Assembly (NCBI GenBank): GCA_900155695.1
Contig: FUHL01000002.1
Span: 62,001-126,000, forward strand
From: Serratia symbiotica
Lineage (GTDB): Bacteria; Pseudomonadota; Gammaproteobacteria; Enterobacterales; Enterobacteriaceae
Length of the DNA: 64,000 nt
Direction of reading: 5' to 3'
Shown: positions 14,645 through 25,022 of the stretch, piece after piece
Position numbering within the stretch: the first letter of the stretch is position 1
How the letters are laid out: every line of letters begins with the position of its first letter
Notes under the pieces: generated by a model
Database searches by the model: none
What the model was told of the DNA's origin: nothing
Seen by the model: the letters and a program-made list of their open reading frames with translations, nothing else
Program-made: the position numbers and the translations under genes

Positions 14645-15274
14645 ATGCATATTGACATTTGGTTAATTTTTTTAGGCGGAGTTTTGATTAGCGCGATATT
14701 ACCTGGCGCTGGCGCTATTATTACTCTCAATCATGCTTTTCAGCATGGATGGCATAAAACGTTACCTCTTATTGCCGGTCAGGCGACCGCATTAGCATTA
14801 ATGGTACCTATGGTAGCATTTGTCGCAGAGGTATTACGCACATCTGAGCCAACCTGGTTATTGGTAAAAGGCATTAGTATACTTTGGCTTGTATTTGCGG
14901 CATATAGAACGTGGCGTGCGAAAATCATTATAGACGCTGATGATATGGCAAGAAAAACTAGTAGCGCACAAAGCTTTTTATGGGGGTTTTTCACAGATAT
15001 TACCAACGCTAAAGCATTCGTTTTCTTGCTTGCAACATTACCTGTTTTTCTTAATTCTGATTACTCTTTAGGGTTACAAATTACTATTATGACTCTTACC
15101 ATGGTCATCGTAGATGCGTTGATTATGATACTCTATGCAATGATTGCAACCCGTTTGCGACCTTATTTTCAGTCGTTAGAAAGACGCAAAAAACAGAATC
15201 GTGTTTTTGCCGGTTTTTTGATTTTCATTGCAGTTAGTCTATGTTTCATTGAACCTAAAACTTTAATTAAATAA
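14645..15274 (+). CDS. LysE/RhtB family amino-acid exporter
   Basis: Inner-membrane transporter of 209 residues in the LysE/RhtB superfamily, which exports amino acids such as homoserine, threonine, leucine or lysine. The family signature near the N-terminus is present as LPGAGAIITLNHAFQHGWHK (about residues 19-38), where most members have SPGP; the SPGSGAI form of E. coli RhtB is the closest I recall. A hydrophobic helix follows, then WLVFAAYRTWRAK, then FLWGFFTDITNAKAFVFLLA, which corresponds to the conserved F-x-NP-K-x segment with NP changed to NA, and further helices to the end (about six in all). A good GAGGT precedes the ATG. The substrate cannot be told from sequence. Retaining an amino-acid exporter in a reduced symbiont is suggestive of provisioning but unproven. 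Confidence 0.88.
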   Translation: MHIDIWLIFLGGVLISAILPGAGAIITLNHAFQHGWHKTLPLIAGQATALALMVPMVAFVAEVLRTSEPTWLLVKGISILWLVFAAYRTWRAKIIIDADDMARKTSSAQSFLWGFFTDITNAKAFVFLLATLPVFLNSDYSLGLQITIMTLTMVIVDALIMILYAMIATRLRPYFQSLERRKKQNRVFAGFLIFIAVSLCFIEPKTLIK

Positions 15275-16053
15275 GCAAGTGTCTTAATAAAATTTCATTA
15301 AGTTCAAAGCTTTAATATTAAATCTTAATTTATATAATTAAAAATTATTAAAATACACTTGTATTATTATGAACTATTTATATCAATTGATTTATTAGTA
15401 TGTTAATTGATTAAATGGCAACTATAATTAAATGGATATTATGGTAAGAGAGTATATGTTTAAAATAAGGATAAAGATTACTATAATGCATTGAGGTTTC
15501 AATTTTATTCTGGAGAATATATTGCGTTAATAACTATTTTTTTAAGCAGTAATTTACTATATAAGTCATGAATACTATTTACCTCTAGTTATATGTTTTG
15601 CTAATTTAAAATTCTTCTACTCTTTATTAGTATGTTGTTAACTCGATAATAAAAGAGCAAGACTAATAAAAATATATATTATATATGTTACATTCTTTCT
15701 TTTGATGTGCTTTTTTGCAGAAAAACTTTCAATAGACTTTTCGTGATAGAAATAAATATTTTAAATATATTCAAAGATTTAGTATATTAAATAAATATAT
15801 ACATTTTAAAAAATAAAAATATACATTAGAGATGTTAAACGTCATGCTCAGTGTTCATGATTATCCTTAAACATGTTTAAAAAATAACTATTATCTGTAA
15901 TTTTAGTAACACTATTATTTATCGGATATAGCACTAAAAAAATATATAGCGCTTCTTTCTTATGCTTTATACTTCTGAAAGTAACATGATAAGAATCACT
16001 ATCACCTTTCCTTAATCCGATAATTTCAGATAAAATATTGAAGAGAGAAATCT
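15275..16053. other. Gene-free AT-rich stretch
   Basis: Spacer before asnS with no recognisable gene or RNA. The asnS promoter should lie in its last 100 bases. AGAGAG at about 16,040 serves as the ribosome-binding site. Confidence 0.6.
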
Positions 16054-17457
16054 ATGAGCGTAATGCCTATAGTTGATGTATTGCATGGTCGTACTAAGGT
16101 TAATAATGAAGTGATTGTACGTGGATGGGTTCGTACTAGAAGGGATTCTAAAGCTGGCATATCCTTTCTAACAATTTATGATGGTTCTTGTTGTAATTCA
16201 TTACAGGTAGTCATTGACCATTCGTTGTCACATTTTGAACAAGATGAAATATTACATTTAACCACTGGTTGTTCGGTTATAGTCACTGGTAAAGTAGTCA
16301 TTTCTCCTGGTAAGGAGCAAAATTTTGAGTTACAGGTTATTAATATTAATGTAGTAGGTTGGGTAGATAATCCAGATACTTATCCTATTGCTGCCAAGCA
16401 CCATAGTATTGAATATCTTCGTGATGTTGCTCATCTACGCCCTCGTACGAACCTTATTAGTGCTATAGCGAGAGTGCGCCATACTGTAGCGCAAGCTATT
16501 CACCGATACTATCATGAAAATGGATTTTTATGGATTTCGACTCCACTCATTACCTCCTGTGATACTGAAGGCGCAGGAGCAATGTTTCGCGTTTCGACCT
16601 TGGATCTAGAAAACGTACCACGCACTGATAAAGGCGCGGTAGATTTCAGTAAAGACTTCTTCGGTAAAGAAGCCTTTTTAACTGTATCAGGTCAGTTAAA
16701 TGGGGAAACTTATGCCTGTGCTTTGTCAAAAATTTATACCTTTGGGCCAATTTTTCGTGCTGAAAATTCTAATAGCAGCCGCCATTTGGCAGAGTTTTGG
16801 ATGGTCGAGCCAGAAGTTGCTTTTGCTACGTTAGATGACATTGCCATGTTAGCGGAGAAAATGTTGAAATACGTATGCCAATCTGTCTTGAATGAGCAAA
16901 TAGAGGATATGCAATTCTTCGCTGATCACGTTGATAAAGATGCTATTAATCGCATTCAACGCTTTATTGGTTCGAATTTTGCACAGATTGACTATACAGA
17001 AGCAGTAGAGATTCTCTTAAAATCCAGTAAAATTTTTGTACATCCTGTATCCTGGGGCATTAATTTATCTTCTGAACATGAGCGTTATCTGGCCGAGGAA
17101 TACTTTAATGGTCCTGTAGTAATAAAAAATCACCCAAAAGATATTAAAGCTTTTTATATGCGTATGAATCATGATGGAAAAACTGTAGCAGCCATGGATA
17201 TTTTAACGCCTGGTATTGGCGAAATAATTGGTGGCTCTCAACGCGAAGAACGCCTAGATATGTTAGATCAGAGGATAATAGAAAGAGGGTTAAATAAAAA
17301 CGCTTATAGTTGGTATCGTGATTTACGCCGTTATGGCACTGTACCTCATGCTGGATTTGGGTTAGGACTTGAACGTTTAATCTCTTATATCACAGGTGTA
17401 AAAAACGTTCGTGATGTAATTCCTTTTCCACGTACACCACACAATGCAAGTTTCTAA
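16054..17457 (+). CDS. asnS: Asparaginyl-tRNA synthetase
   Basis: Class II synthetase that charges tRNA-Asn in the cytoplasm. The 467 residues agree with E. coli AsnS (466). An N-terminal OB-fold anticodon-binding domain (residues 1 to about 110, with [18 protein letters not shown]) is followed by the class II catalytic domain. Motif 2 is in [19 protein letters not shown] (about 236-254), and motif 3 is GFGLGLERL near the C-terminus, followed by [10 protein letters not shown]. It lies directly upstream of ompF on the same strand, as in E. coli, with 299 bases between the two. No defect is visible. Confidence 0.98.
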   Translation: MSVMPIVDVLHGRTKVNNEVIVRGWVRTRRDSKAGISFLTIYDGSCCNSLQVVIDHSLSHFEQDEILHLTTGCSVIVTGKVVISPGKEQNFELQVININVVGWVDNPDTYPIAAKHHSIEYLRDVAHLRPRTNLISAIARVRHTVAQAIHRYYHENGFLWISTPLITSCDTEGAGAMFRVSTLDLENVPRTDKGAVDFSKDFFGKEAFLTVSGQLNGETYACALSKIYTFGPIFRAENSNSSRHLAEFWMVEPEVAFATLDDIAMLAEKMLKYVCQSVLNEQIEDMQFFADHVDKDAINRIQRFIGSNFAQIDYTEAVEILLKSSKIFVHPVSWGINLSSEHERYLAEEYFNGPVVIKNHPKDIKAFYMRMNHDGKTVAAMDILTPGIGEIIGGSQREERLDMLDQRIIERGLNKNAYSWYRDLRRYGTVPHAGFGLGLERLISYITGVKNVRDVIPFPRTPHNASF

Positions 17458-17579
17458 ATGAATGCATTCAAGTGCCTGTTAATGATATTTATGACAGACG
17501 ATGTTAGACTGAGTTAGTCTTGCACATTTATGGATATGGGGTTAATATCAAAAAGCTTCCAAAATTTACAATTTATAAT

Positions 17580-17756
17580 AAATAATTTCTTTTTGAAACT
17601 ATACCATTGTATTGGTAGCAATTTCGTTCTAGATTAACCTGAGTGTGAATGGAACACTGCTTTCAGATATAGGTTGGCACCCATCTATTTACAATAGTTT
17701 TAAAATTATTGGCAGTAGTGGCATAGGTGCTAGAATAACACCAATGAGGGTAATTA
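17580..17756 (+). promoter_or_regulatory. ompF promoter and 5' leader with probable OmpR-binding region
   Basis: This stretch is alignable by eye with the E. coli ompF control region as I remember it, unlike most spacers here. TTTCTTTTTGAAAC (17586-17599) matches the OmpR-box region. GGTAGCAATTTCG (about 17,614-17,626) and GTGAATGGAA (about 17,644-17,653) correspond to the -35/-10 area, although the E. coli -10 (AAAGAT) is altered. GGCAGTAGTGGCATAGGTG and CCAATGAGGGTAATTAATG correspond to the leader around the ribosome-binding site, which in E. coli is also the MicF antisense-RNA target. What is seen is the conservation; binding by OmpR or a MicF-like RNA is inferred. No micF gene was found in the window. 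Confidence 0.6.
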
Positions 17757-18857
17757 ATGATGAAGCGCAATATACTTGCAGTAGTAATCCCAGCTCTGTT
17801 AGCTGCTGGTAAAACCAATGCAGTAGAAATATATAACAAAGACGGCAATAATATAGATTTTTACGGTAAAGTAGTGGGTCTCCATTCTTTTTCTAATGAC
17901 AAAAAGGAGAATCAAGATCAATCCTATGCTCGTGTCGGTATTAAAAGTGAAACTCAGATTACTGATAAACTCAGTGGTTATAGTCAATGGGAATATAACC
18001 TTGAAAGCAATCAATCTTCCTCTAAAAGTACCAGAGTTGATAGGACCCGTTTAGGTTTTGCCGGTTTTAAATTTGCGAATTACGGTTCGTTTGACTATGG
18101 ACGTAATTATGGAATATTGTCTCAAGTAGAAAAATGGACATATTCACTACCTAAGTTTAGTAGTGATAATTATACTGCTGCTAATAACTTTATGACTAGT
18201 GATATTAGTGGCGTTGCCACTTACCGTAACAACAATCTCTTTGGTTTGCTTGATGGTTTAAATGTAGCTTTGCAATACCAAGGTAAAAATAATAGGAGTG
18301 GAGAAGATAGCAAGGAACAAAATCGTGAAGGATGGGGATTTGCCTCTACTTATAATATTGATGACAAAATAAGTATTGGTGCTGCATATGCGTCTGCTAA
18401 CCATATTAATATGAAGGCGTTATCTGATAAAGAAACTCATAAAAAGGCTGAAGCCTGGACTGTCGGTACAAAATATAATGCTGATAATGTTTACCTCGCA
18501 GCAATATACGCAGTAACTAGGAATGTGATTCCATCAGGTAGTAACAGCTATTTTGAGGGCGCAAATACTAACAAAACTCATAAATTTGAAGTAAGCGCAC
18601 AGTACCAATTCGACTTTGGTCTTCGCCCATCAGTATCCTACACACAGTCTAAAGCTAAGAAAATCACCTCTCCAGCCATCAGAAATGATCAAGATATGCT
18701 AAAATATCTTGCTATTGGAACCACTTATGAATTTAACAAAAATATATCTACTTATATAAATTATAAAATTAACCTGCTAAACGCAAATGATTTTACTAAA
18801 GCTACGAACACTACTACTGATAATATCTTCGCTGTAGGTATGGTTTATCAGTTTTAA
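17757..18857 (+). CDS. ompF: Outer-membrane porin OmpF
   Basis: General-diffusion porin, a 16-stranded trimeric beta-barrel in the outer membrane. The 366-residue precursor starts MMKRNILAVVIPALLAAG with cleavage expected after ...TNA (residue 22), giving mature VEIYNKDGNN. The enterobacterial porin pattern runs throughout (GSFDYGRNYG, GVATYRNNNLFGLLDGLN, YQFDFGLRPSVSYTQSKAK) and the protein ends with the YQF signal needed for BAM-mediated insertion. The basic cluster lining the pore is kept (K38, R59, R116 and the Arg in ATYRN; K16, R42, R82 and R132 in mature E. coli numbering). The constriction loop is unusual: LPKFSSD replaces LPEFGGD and Tyr129 replaces an Asp. Position after asnS supports ompF over ompC. 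GAGGG at 17746-17750 is the ribosome-binding site. Confidence 0.95.
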   Translation: MMKRNILAVVIPALLAAGKTNAVEIYNKDGNNIDFYGKVVGLHSFSNDKKENQDQSYARVGIKSETQITDKLSGYSQWEYNLESNQSSSKSTRVDRTRLGFAGFKFANYGSFDYGRNYGILSQVEKWTYSLPKFSSDNYTAANNFMTSDISGVATYRNNNLFGLLDGLNVALQYQGKNNRSGEDSKEQNREGWGFASTYNIDDKISIGAAYASANHINMKALSDKETHKKAEAWTVGTKYNADNVYLAAIYAVTRNVIPSGSNSYFEGANTNKTHKFEVSAQYQFDFGLRPSVSYTQSKAKKITSPAIRNDQDMLKYLAIGTTYEFNKNISTYINYKINLLNANDFTKATNTTTDNIFAVGMVYQF

Positions 18858-20191
18858 GTTATAGTTAAGCATATTATTAGTCTAATACCCTGCATAATGC
18901 ATATTGCAGTCTGATATAAAATAGTCAAAGTAGTTTATAAGTGATTTAAAACAATGTGGGGTAAACCTCAAGGATGAGGTTTATAAAAAGCTAAGAGAGT
19001 CGACTAAATAGTCAGTAATTATAAATAAGTAATTATCATCAGCTAAAATATTATAGATATAATTACTGAGAAATATAGTTATTACTTAATGTTGACAGAA
19101 AACACTTTTTAAGCATTCTATGCTCTCATACAAAAAATAAATCTTAATTTTTATCAATTTGAAATAAATAAAGGCCATTGGAAAAAATTTCTACTCATAG
19201 TAAGAATAAAGAATTTATATAGATTATAAATCTAAACTTTAAAAAAGGATAAACCGTTTTAGTCTAATTTTAAGTTTTCTATTAATATCTTGTAAATATA
19301 GAATAAGGATATGTATCCTTACACGATAAGAGTAGATAGTTCTAATAAAAATTATTCTGTTTGGCATTTTATGTAGTGCACTGACATTTAATTCATTTTT
19401 TATCTTACTTTAAATAATTTCGATATATTTTTTAAACTACAGTATAAACTTCTCATGGGGAGTAGTAGTAAAATACATAACAATATACTTACCGAAATCA
19501 ACATATTCCAACTGATATAATCCTCTCAGAATAAATAATCACTATGTGTTCTTCTATGCTCTAGAACTAGAAATAGATATCCTGTTGAGCTTTTACTTAT
19601 TCTGTTTTAAATTAAATCTATATCACAGTGGACCTTTTAATTTTTATATCTGTAACGTATCATAGCAATGATAAGAGACATAAATATAGTAATCGTAGTA
19701 TTATAAGAAGGCTTATCTAATTCTAATAAAGAGACTGGCACTTTAATTAATACTAAAGCGTGCTTCTATAAATCACATCTTTAAATGTTACCCTTTAATA
19801 AGATTCATGATGAAGTAGAATTTAGCTTACATGAAATTTTTAAAATAAAAAAGATATCTTAATGATCTAGTATTGATCATTGACCCTCTGAATTAATACG
19901 TGATAAATATCTTTTTAGATGTGTTTTGACAAATAAAATGATGAAATAAAATAAGGTTATTAACTGATTATTAAATTTACCAATTAACAACATCATATTA
20001 GTTTGAGACAAATAGTGATTTTTAAAACTTCAATATTTATACCACTATAATTTTGCTGATATAAAGATAAATTTTCTTTTCCTTTAATTTCAAAAGTGAT
20101 CTTTTATTAAATAATACATTGAATCTTTATTAATTTTAATAAACCTGTTAAAATACAATCTAAAAGATTTATAATAATCAAGAGGTAATTT
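18858..20191. other. Gene-free stretch between ompF and gmhA
   Basis: About 1.3 kb, apart from the ompF 3' hairpin. aspC, which follows ompF in E. coli, is not recognisable. Stops occur in all frames. Confidence 0.6.
18963..18982 (+). terminator. Hairpin downstream of ompF
   Basis: A perfect 8-bp stem (AAACCTCA/TGAGGTTT) with an AGGA loop, about 105 bases after the ompF stop. It is followed by ATAAAAAG rather than a run of T, so it is a weak candidate for intrinsic termination or a 3'-end stabiliser. Confidence 0.35.
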
Positions 20192-20773
20192 ATTTATCAC
20201 GAGCTTATTCGTAGTGAACTAAATGAAGCAGGTGCTATTTTAGCAAAATTTATCAGTGAAGATGCTAATATACACTCTGTTCAACGTGCAGCAATTCTAC
20301 TTGCAGATATTTTCAAAGTTGGAGGAAAAGTGATTTCTTGCGGTAATGGTGGCTCCCATTGTGACGCAATGCACTTTGCCGAAGAATTGACTGGTCGATA
20401 TAGAGAAACTAGATCCGCCTACCCAGCGATAGCAATTTCAGATGTCAGTCACTTATCCTGCGTTAGTAATGATTTTGGATACGAATATGTATTTGCACGC
20501 TATGTAGAAGCCATCGGTCGTGAAGGTGATGCATTACTAGGCATTTCGACTTCGGGTCACTCAGATAATATTATTAAAGCTATCGAAGCATCGCGTGTTA
20601 AGCGAATGAAAGTAATTACTTTGACTGGTAAAGACGGTGGAAAATTAGTAGATGCTGCCGATGTGGAGATTCGCGTTCCACACTTTGGTTATGCTGATCG
20701 TATACAAGAGGTTCATATAAAAATAATTCACATCTTAATTCGATTAATTGAAAAAGAGATGATCAAAGTATAA
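20192..20773 (+). CDS. gmhA: Sedoheptulose 7-phosphate isomerase, apparent AUU start
   Basis: Isomerises sedoheptulose 7-phosphate to D-glycero-D-manno-heptose 7-phosphate, the first step towards the ADP-heptose of the LPS inner core. From ATT at 20192 the product is 193 residues (E. coli GmhA 192) and aligns without gaps: [14 protein letters not shown]..., [15 protein letters not shown], then the SIS domain with [49 protein letters not shown] and the C-terminal [18 protein letters not shown] carrying the metal-binding histidines. The in-frame codon before the ATT region is a TAA at 20186-20188, and no ATG, GTG or TTG occurs in frame until GTG at 20330. That later start would delete the first 46 conserved residues. 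AAGAGG lies six bases before the ATT. The start codon is therefore inferred from homology and the ribosome-binding site. Confidence 0.9.
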   Translation: MYHELIRSELNEAGAILAKFISEDANIHSVQRAAILLADIFKVGGKVISCGNGGSHCDAMHFAEELTGRYRETRSAYPAIAISDVSHLSCVSNDFGYEYVFARYVEAIGREGDALLGISTSGHSDNIIKAIEASRVKRMKVITLTGKDGGKLVDAADVEIRVPHFGYADRIQEVHIKIIHILIRLIEKEMIKV

Positions 20774-21077
20774 TTAGTAGAACAAATTAAGAGTATAGTA
20801 TAAATATTCCTTATCTATAATAAGTACTACTTCAAGTAAGTAATCCTAATAATGTTCGAATTACTTGAGACTAGTAATAAACTACTCGCGAATATATTGC
20901 TATTGTCTTGATGTATTTAAACAGATAGATAGATTAGAAAAGTGATATATTTTTAATTTAGATGTAACATTATATATTTAATTTTAATAGATTTAATTTT
21001 TTATAAGCAAGCCATATGACTATCTTAAATCTTAGATAGCTTTACTATTCATAGATTGAGTATATTATCGTTTCTCA
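20774..21077. other. Spacer between convergent gmhA and ygfZ
   Basis: 304 bases of AT-rich sequence between the ends of two convergent genes. I see no gene and no convincing terminator. Confidence 0.6.
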
Positions 21078-22085
21078 TCAATTATATGGAAGCGGTTTTA
21101 TTTTCAACTGGCTAGTAGTGTCAGCACGCACTCGTAATTTACTGTTTTTATCTATATTATTATTCATCACTACTTGTATCCACAACATACCATTGGAAAG
21201 TGTGCTAGCTGCCAAAACAGTACCTATACGACGCCATTCTTCACCACATTGTAATTCTAAATCTTCTGATTGCTTTGGAGTACGGCTTGCATGACCTTCT
21301 AGCCAGAAGAGGGAACGTGTATTAGCGCCCCCTCGAAACTGTGTGCGTGTTATCATCTCCTGACCAATATAGCAACCTTTACTAAAACTTATGCCATGCA
21401 AGGCTTGTAGGTTGGTGGCTTGAGGCATCAACTTTAAGCTATTAGCAATATCAATAATTGGATAACCAGCTTCAATATTTAATGTTAGCCATTGGCAACT
21501 ATTATTAAACTTCGCCTGATGAGCTAATGCTGTGATTAATTTCTTTGCAATGGATACAGTAGTCACTAACAAGAAATGCTCAGAAGGAGTGGAAAATTGA
21601 AGGATAGTGGTATTCCCATCTTGTACGACCTGATTTTGAATATTAGGTAAAATATTGAAGATACTTTCTAGTGCTATACGTGCTTTAAAACCGGCCACTC
21701 CTAGTAGGATAGCATCATGATTTGCAGTAATGATTACCTTAGAAAATACGGAATATTTCTTAATCGCCTTCAATTGATTATCCAAGACACTGCAACGCGC
21801 AATATATGCGAAACCATCTCCACGATGAAACAATCGCAGAGTACTCCACAGCTTGCCATTAGCATCACAGTGACCGCATAGCACATGTTGTTTTGCTGAT
21901 AGTGCTGTAATATCTATTGTTAATTGGCTTTGAAGATATTTTACTATATCCGGACCATCTAATGTCACTAAAGCCCAGTCTTCTAACGAAATCACTGTTA
22001 ATGGAAGATATAAAGCAGAAGAAGGTGGATAAAATGGAAATGAAATACTAGCATTCATAGTCAGTGCCTGAGTAGTATTTAGCAT
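21078..22085 (-). CDS. ygfZ: Folate-dependent iron-sulfur protein maturation factor YgfZ
   Basis: Tetrahydrofolate-binding protein of the GcvT-like family that helps assemble or repair certain Fe-S enzymes (for example MiaB in E. coli). The product is up to 335 residues, against 326 in E. coli. The hallmark segment KGCYIGQE, containing the essential cysteine, is present at about residues 239-246 of the long form, preceded by PQATNLQALHGISF. Other matches are DWALVTLDGPD, HCDANGKLWSTLRLF, KKYSVFSKV, LNIEAGYPIIDIANS and VMNNN. Two starts are possible: ATG at 22085 or ATG at 22058. The second gives MNASISFPFYPP, closer to the E. coli N-terminus, and neither has a strong ribosome-binding site. 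Its known client MiaB and the related RNA-modifying radical-SAM enzyme RlmN, present here, use Fe-S clusters. Confidence 0.93.
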   Translation of the reverse strand: MLNTTQALTMNASISFPFYPPSSALYLPLTVISLEDWALVTLDGPDIVKYLQSQLTIDITALSAKQHVLCGHCDANGKLWSTLRLFHRGDGFAYIARCSVLDNQLKAIKKYSVFSKVIITANHDAILLGVAGFKARIALESIFNILPNIQNQVVQDGNTTILQFSTPSEHFLLVTTVSIAKKLITALAHQAKFNNSCQWLTLNIEAGYPIIDIANSLKLMPQATNLQALHGISFSKGCYIGQEMITRTQFRGGANTRSLFWLEGHASRTPKQSEDLELQCGEEWRRIGTVLAASTLSNGMLWIQVVMNNNIDKNSKLRVRADTTSQLKIKPLPYN

Positions 22086-24296
22086 ATAGTCAATTTCAAT
22101 ATTTATGCATCAGATAAAGAAAACAACCGCGATATCTATTTGCTTTTATAAAATGCTATATAGTAATTAAAGTAAATGGGAAAACGTCAAAACTAAAGTG
22201 TAACCTCAATATGAATAAAATATATACCTTAATATCCATATTATCGATATAGTATTTTTATTTTAATACGTACTAATGGTTATTTCTTGATTTATATATA
22301 CCGTTTTTAATAATAGTTATAATCAGTTTATATTAGCTGATAAATTAGTATAAGATGTATTTAGATTTATTGATATAGATTATGTATATTTTACGATATT
22401 CGTAACTATATACATTTTTATAGTATGAATCATGTTACTCCTGCTTATAGATTAATATATTCAATGGTATATATACGATACCAAAATGAATCAAACCATT
22501 ATATTTTACATTACAGTATTTTTATAATACTAAACGTATAGAGAGTTAAATATAGCATAGATTATAATTATCGATAAACAAAAGAACATAAAAAGCTACT
22601 ATCTTTCATCAATATTTGTTGTATTACTTATCAGTAATGATGAATAAAATTGATGTTTTAGCTCAGTTTTGGATCAGCTAAAATAGCGAATATGAGATTA
22701 CTTAAATTAAACATGATCTAGTTTTTAAATAACTATAGAGCAATAATGCTCATGTTTAGATTATAGGTATTAACGCAGTTTTATTACATCAGATTTTTAT
22801 AGTATTTTTTACTAAAATATAAGTTATTTATCTAATAAATCAGTCATCAGATGAAATGATTAAAATTTAAGTTTGTTGGTGTTTATTGTTTTAAAGATAA
22901 ATGAATATATGCATATTACTTTTTACCAAGTAAGACTTACTATCGATAAATATCGATATATCTAAATATATAGTATCAAGTTCAGTCTTTTAAAAGTACG
23001 ATTTTTATAAAATATAAAATACGATATTTTATATTTAGGTATAAGCATTGTTTTCTTACATAAGAGTTTCTGGCCATATTATAGTAATTAATACTTTTCA
23101 GTCGCAAAACATAACATTAAGATTAATGATTTATAGGATTAATCAACAAAATATTCTTCGAATATAATATGCATTTACAATTTCTTTAGAATATTTTAGC
23201 TTGTACACTGTCTTTTTATATATTAAAGTGTTCAAGTTATTAAATATATTCTAATTATATATTTAACATTATGGGTTTTATAAAAATAGTTGATATTCTT
23301 CATGTTTAACTATAACTCAAAGAGAGAAGTTTAATTAACTTAAATTTACAATAGATAATAATATATAAATGTTCTATATTAATAGATTTATGGTATTTCT
23401 TTAAGCAACTTTTAAAAGGTACACGTAATTAAATGTAGATATTAAAGATAATTAGATTAGTATTCTATATTTAACTTGTATTAGGAATGAGAAGATCTTA
23501 TTTATATAAGAATTGTGATCTATAGTGATTTTATAAAATATTTATGCGGTCATAACATTACTAGCATCTCTTTCTCATATGACGCTGATATCCCTACTAT
23601 CTAGTAGGCTACTCGAAAGAATTAGCACGCTAATGATAGGAAAGAAGGTTCATGCATTAAATCTATAAATATGATTCTTGAAGGATAAGACCAATACCTA
23701 GTTGATGTTATGCAAATATTTCGATTATTTTGATTACTTACTTAGCTTTATATAGTCAAAAGGTACTGGAAGTATTGTATGTTAATGATGATCTATTAAT
23801 TTATAAATGATTTTATCTTATCATCATTAACATCATGTGATTGAGGAGTCCGATAAAGATTATTACTATAAGTTTATAATCTTATCCTATCTTCGTATAG
23901 ATAGGATGAATTAGATAGATAGTGATCTAAAATTTGTGCATACATTGTTAGGTTAAAAATAGTGTGATTGATACATAATATATAAATCTACTACTAATAG
24001 TTACTATCTAGTTTAAAATTTTAATATTACATACAAAACTAATCTGATGATTGGCAATATCGAAAGTAAACCATATGCTAGCAAAAGCGAGTTCTTTCTC
24101 CGTATATATTACGGTATGTGTGCGTGATCTAACAGTTAAATCTTAGTAGCTCATTTTCTTGATTATAGGTGTTTTTATAACAAACAAATCTTGTAATATC
24201 GAAATATTACTCATGTATGGTACTGAATTACTAAAATAAGTTATATCTATAATATTATCTATACGCCTTCAGTGCGTAGGTATAAGGATTAGTATC
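22086..24296. other. 2.2-kb eroded region where sdhE-ygfX-fldB-xerD are expected
   Basis: In E. coli, ygfZ and dsbC are separated by sdhE, ygfX, fldB and xerD. Here ygfZ and dsbC keep their relative positions, but the 2.2 kb between them has stops in every frame and I could not recognise any of the four. A perfect 9-bp hairpin (ATCCTATCT/AGATAGGAT, 23884-23907, 6-base loop) near 23,900 could be a relic terminator. Absence of these genes from this position is seen; whether xerD lies elsewhere is unknown. Confidence 0.55.
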
Positions 24297-25016
24297 ATGA
24301 AAAAAAAGTTAATGTTACTATTTATGTTGTTGTGTATTTTTACTAGTACAACGATATACGCGGATGATATGGCAATTAAAAAAGCGCTTGATCGATTAGG
24401 GATTCAACAATCTGATGTACAACCATTATTAATTAAGGGTTTAAAATCTGTTTTAACCGATAGAGGTGTATTCTACCTTACGGAAGATGGGCAATATATT
24501 CTGTATGGTAAGTTATATGACATAAGGGGACCAGTGCCTGTAAACCTTACTAATAAATTGTTAGTTACCAAGCTAGAGGCTCTGAAAGAGCAAATGATCG
24601 TTTATAAGGCACTAAAAGAAAAATATGTGATAAGTATTTTTACTGATATTACTTGTTCTTATTGCCAGAAACTACATCAGCAGATACATGAGTATAATAA
24701 GCTTGGTATTACCGTTCGTTATTTAGCATTTCCACATCAGGGACTTGGATCAAAGCTTGAGAAAGATATGCAGTCTATATGGTGTAGTTCTGATAAAATT
24801 AAAGCTTTTAATACTGCCATGAATAGTAAGAAAGTATCTCTAGCAACCTGCAAAAACGATATCAGGAAACAATATATGCTTGGTATACAATTCGGAGTGC
24901 AAGGCACTCCAGCGATTATTTTAAGCAATGGCTTAATTATTCCAGGATACCATGAAGCTAAAGAGATAATCGCTATTTTGGAGACACAGCATTTCGCTAC
25001 TAGGGTGGATAGTTAA
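24297..25016 (+). CDS. dsbC: Periplasmic disulfide isomerase DsbC
   Basis: Homodimeric thioredoxin-fold enzyme that reshuffles wrong disulfides in periplasmic proteins and is kept reduced by DsbD. The 239-residue precursor has a clear signal peptide (MKKKLMLLFMLLCIF... cleaved near residue 22, after YA). A dimerisation domain (about 23-85) and linker precede the catalytic domain. The active site is CSYC at 120-123 in FTDITCSYCQKLH, where E. coli has CGYC, and the cis-proline loop is GTPAI at about 209-213. AAGGA precedes the ATG. It is followed after six bases by recJ, then prfB and lysS, the E. coli order. Its retention implies exported disulfide-containing proteins still matter. Confidence 0.96.
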   Translation: MKKKLMLLFMLLCIFTSTTIYADDMAIKKALDRLGIQQSDVQPLLIKGLKSVLTDRGVFYLTEDGQYILYGKLYDIRGPVPVNLTNKLLVTKLEALKEQMIVYKALKEKYVISIFTDITCSYCQKLHQQIHEYNKLGITVRYLAFPHQGLGSKLEKDMQSIWCSSDKIKAFNTAMNSKKVSLATCKNDIRKQYMLGIQFGVQGTPAIILSNGLIIPGYHEAKEIIAILETQHFATRVDS

Positions 25017-25022
25017 TAAATA

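Noticed and set aside
14494-14730. Minus-strand 78-codon frame overlapping the start of the RhtB-like gene
   Set aside because: Antisense shadow of a recognised gene and AT-rich upstream sequence.
23884-23907. 9-bp perfect hairpin before dsbC considered as a riboswitch or attenuator
   Set aside because: It is about 390 bases from dsbC, has no T run and no known riboswitch motif; noted only as a possible relic terminator.
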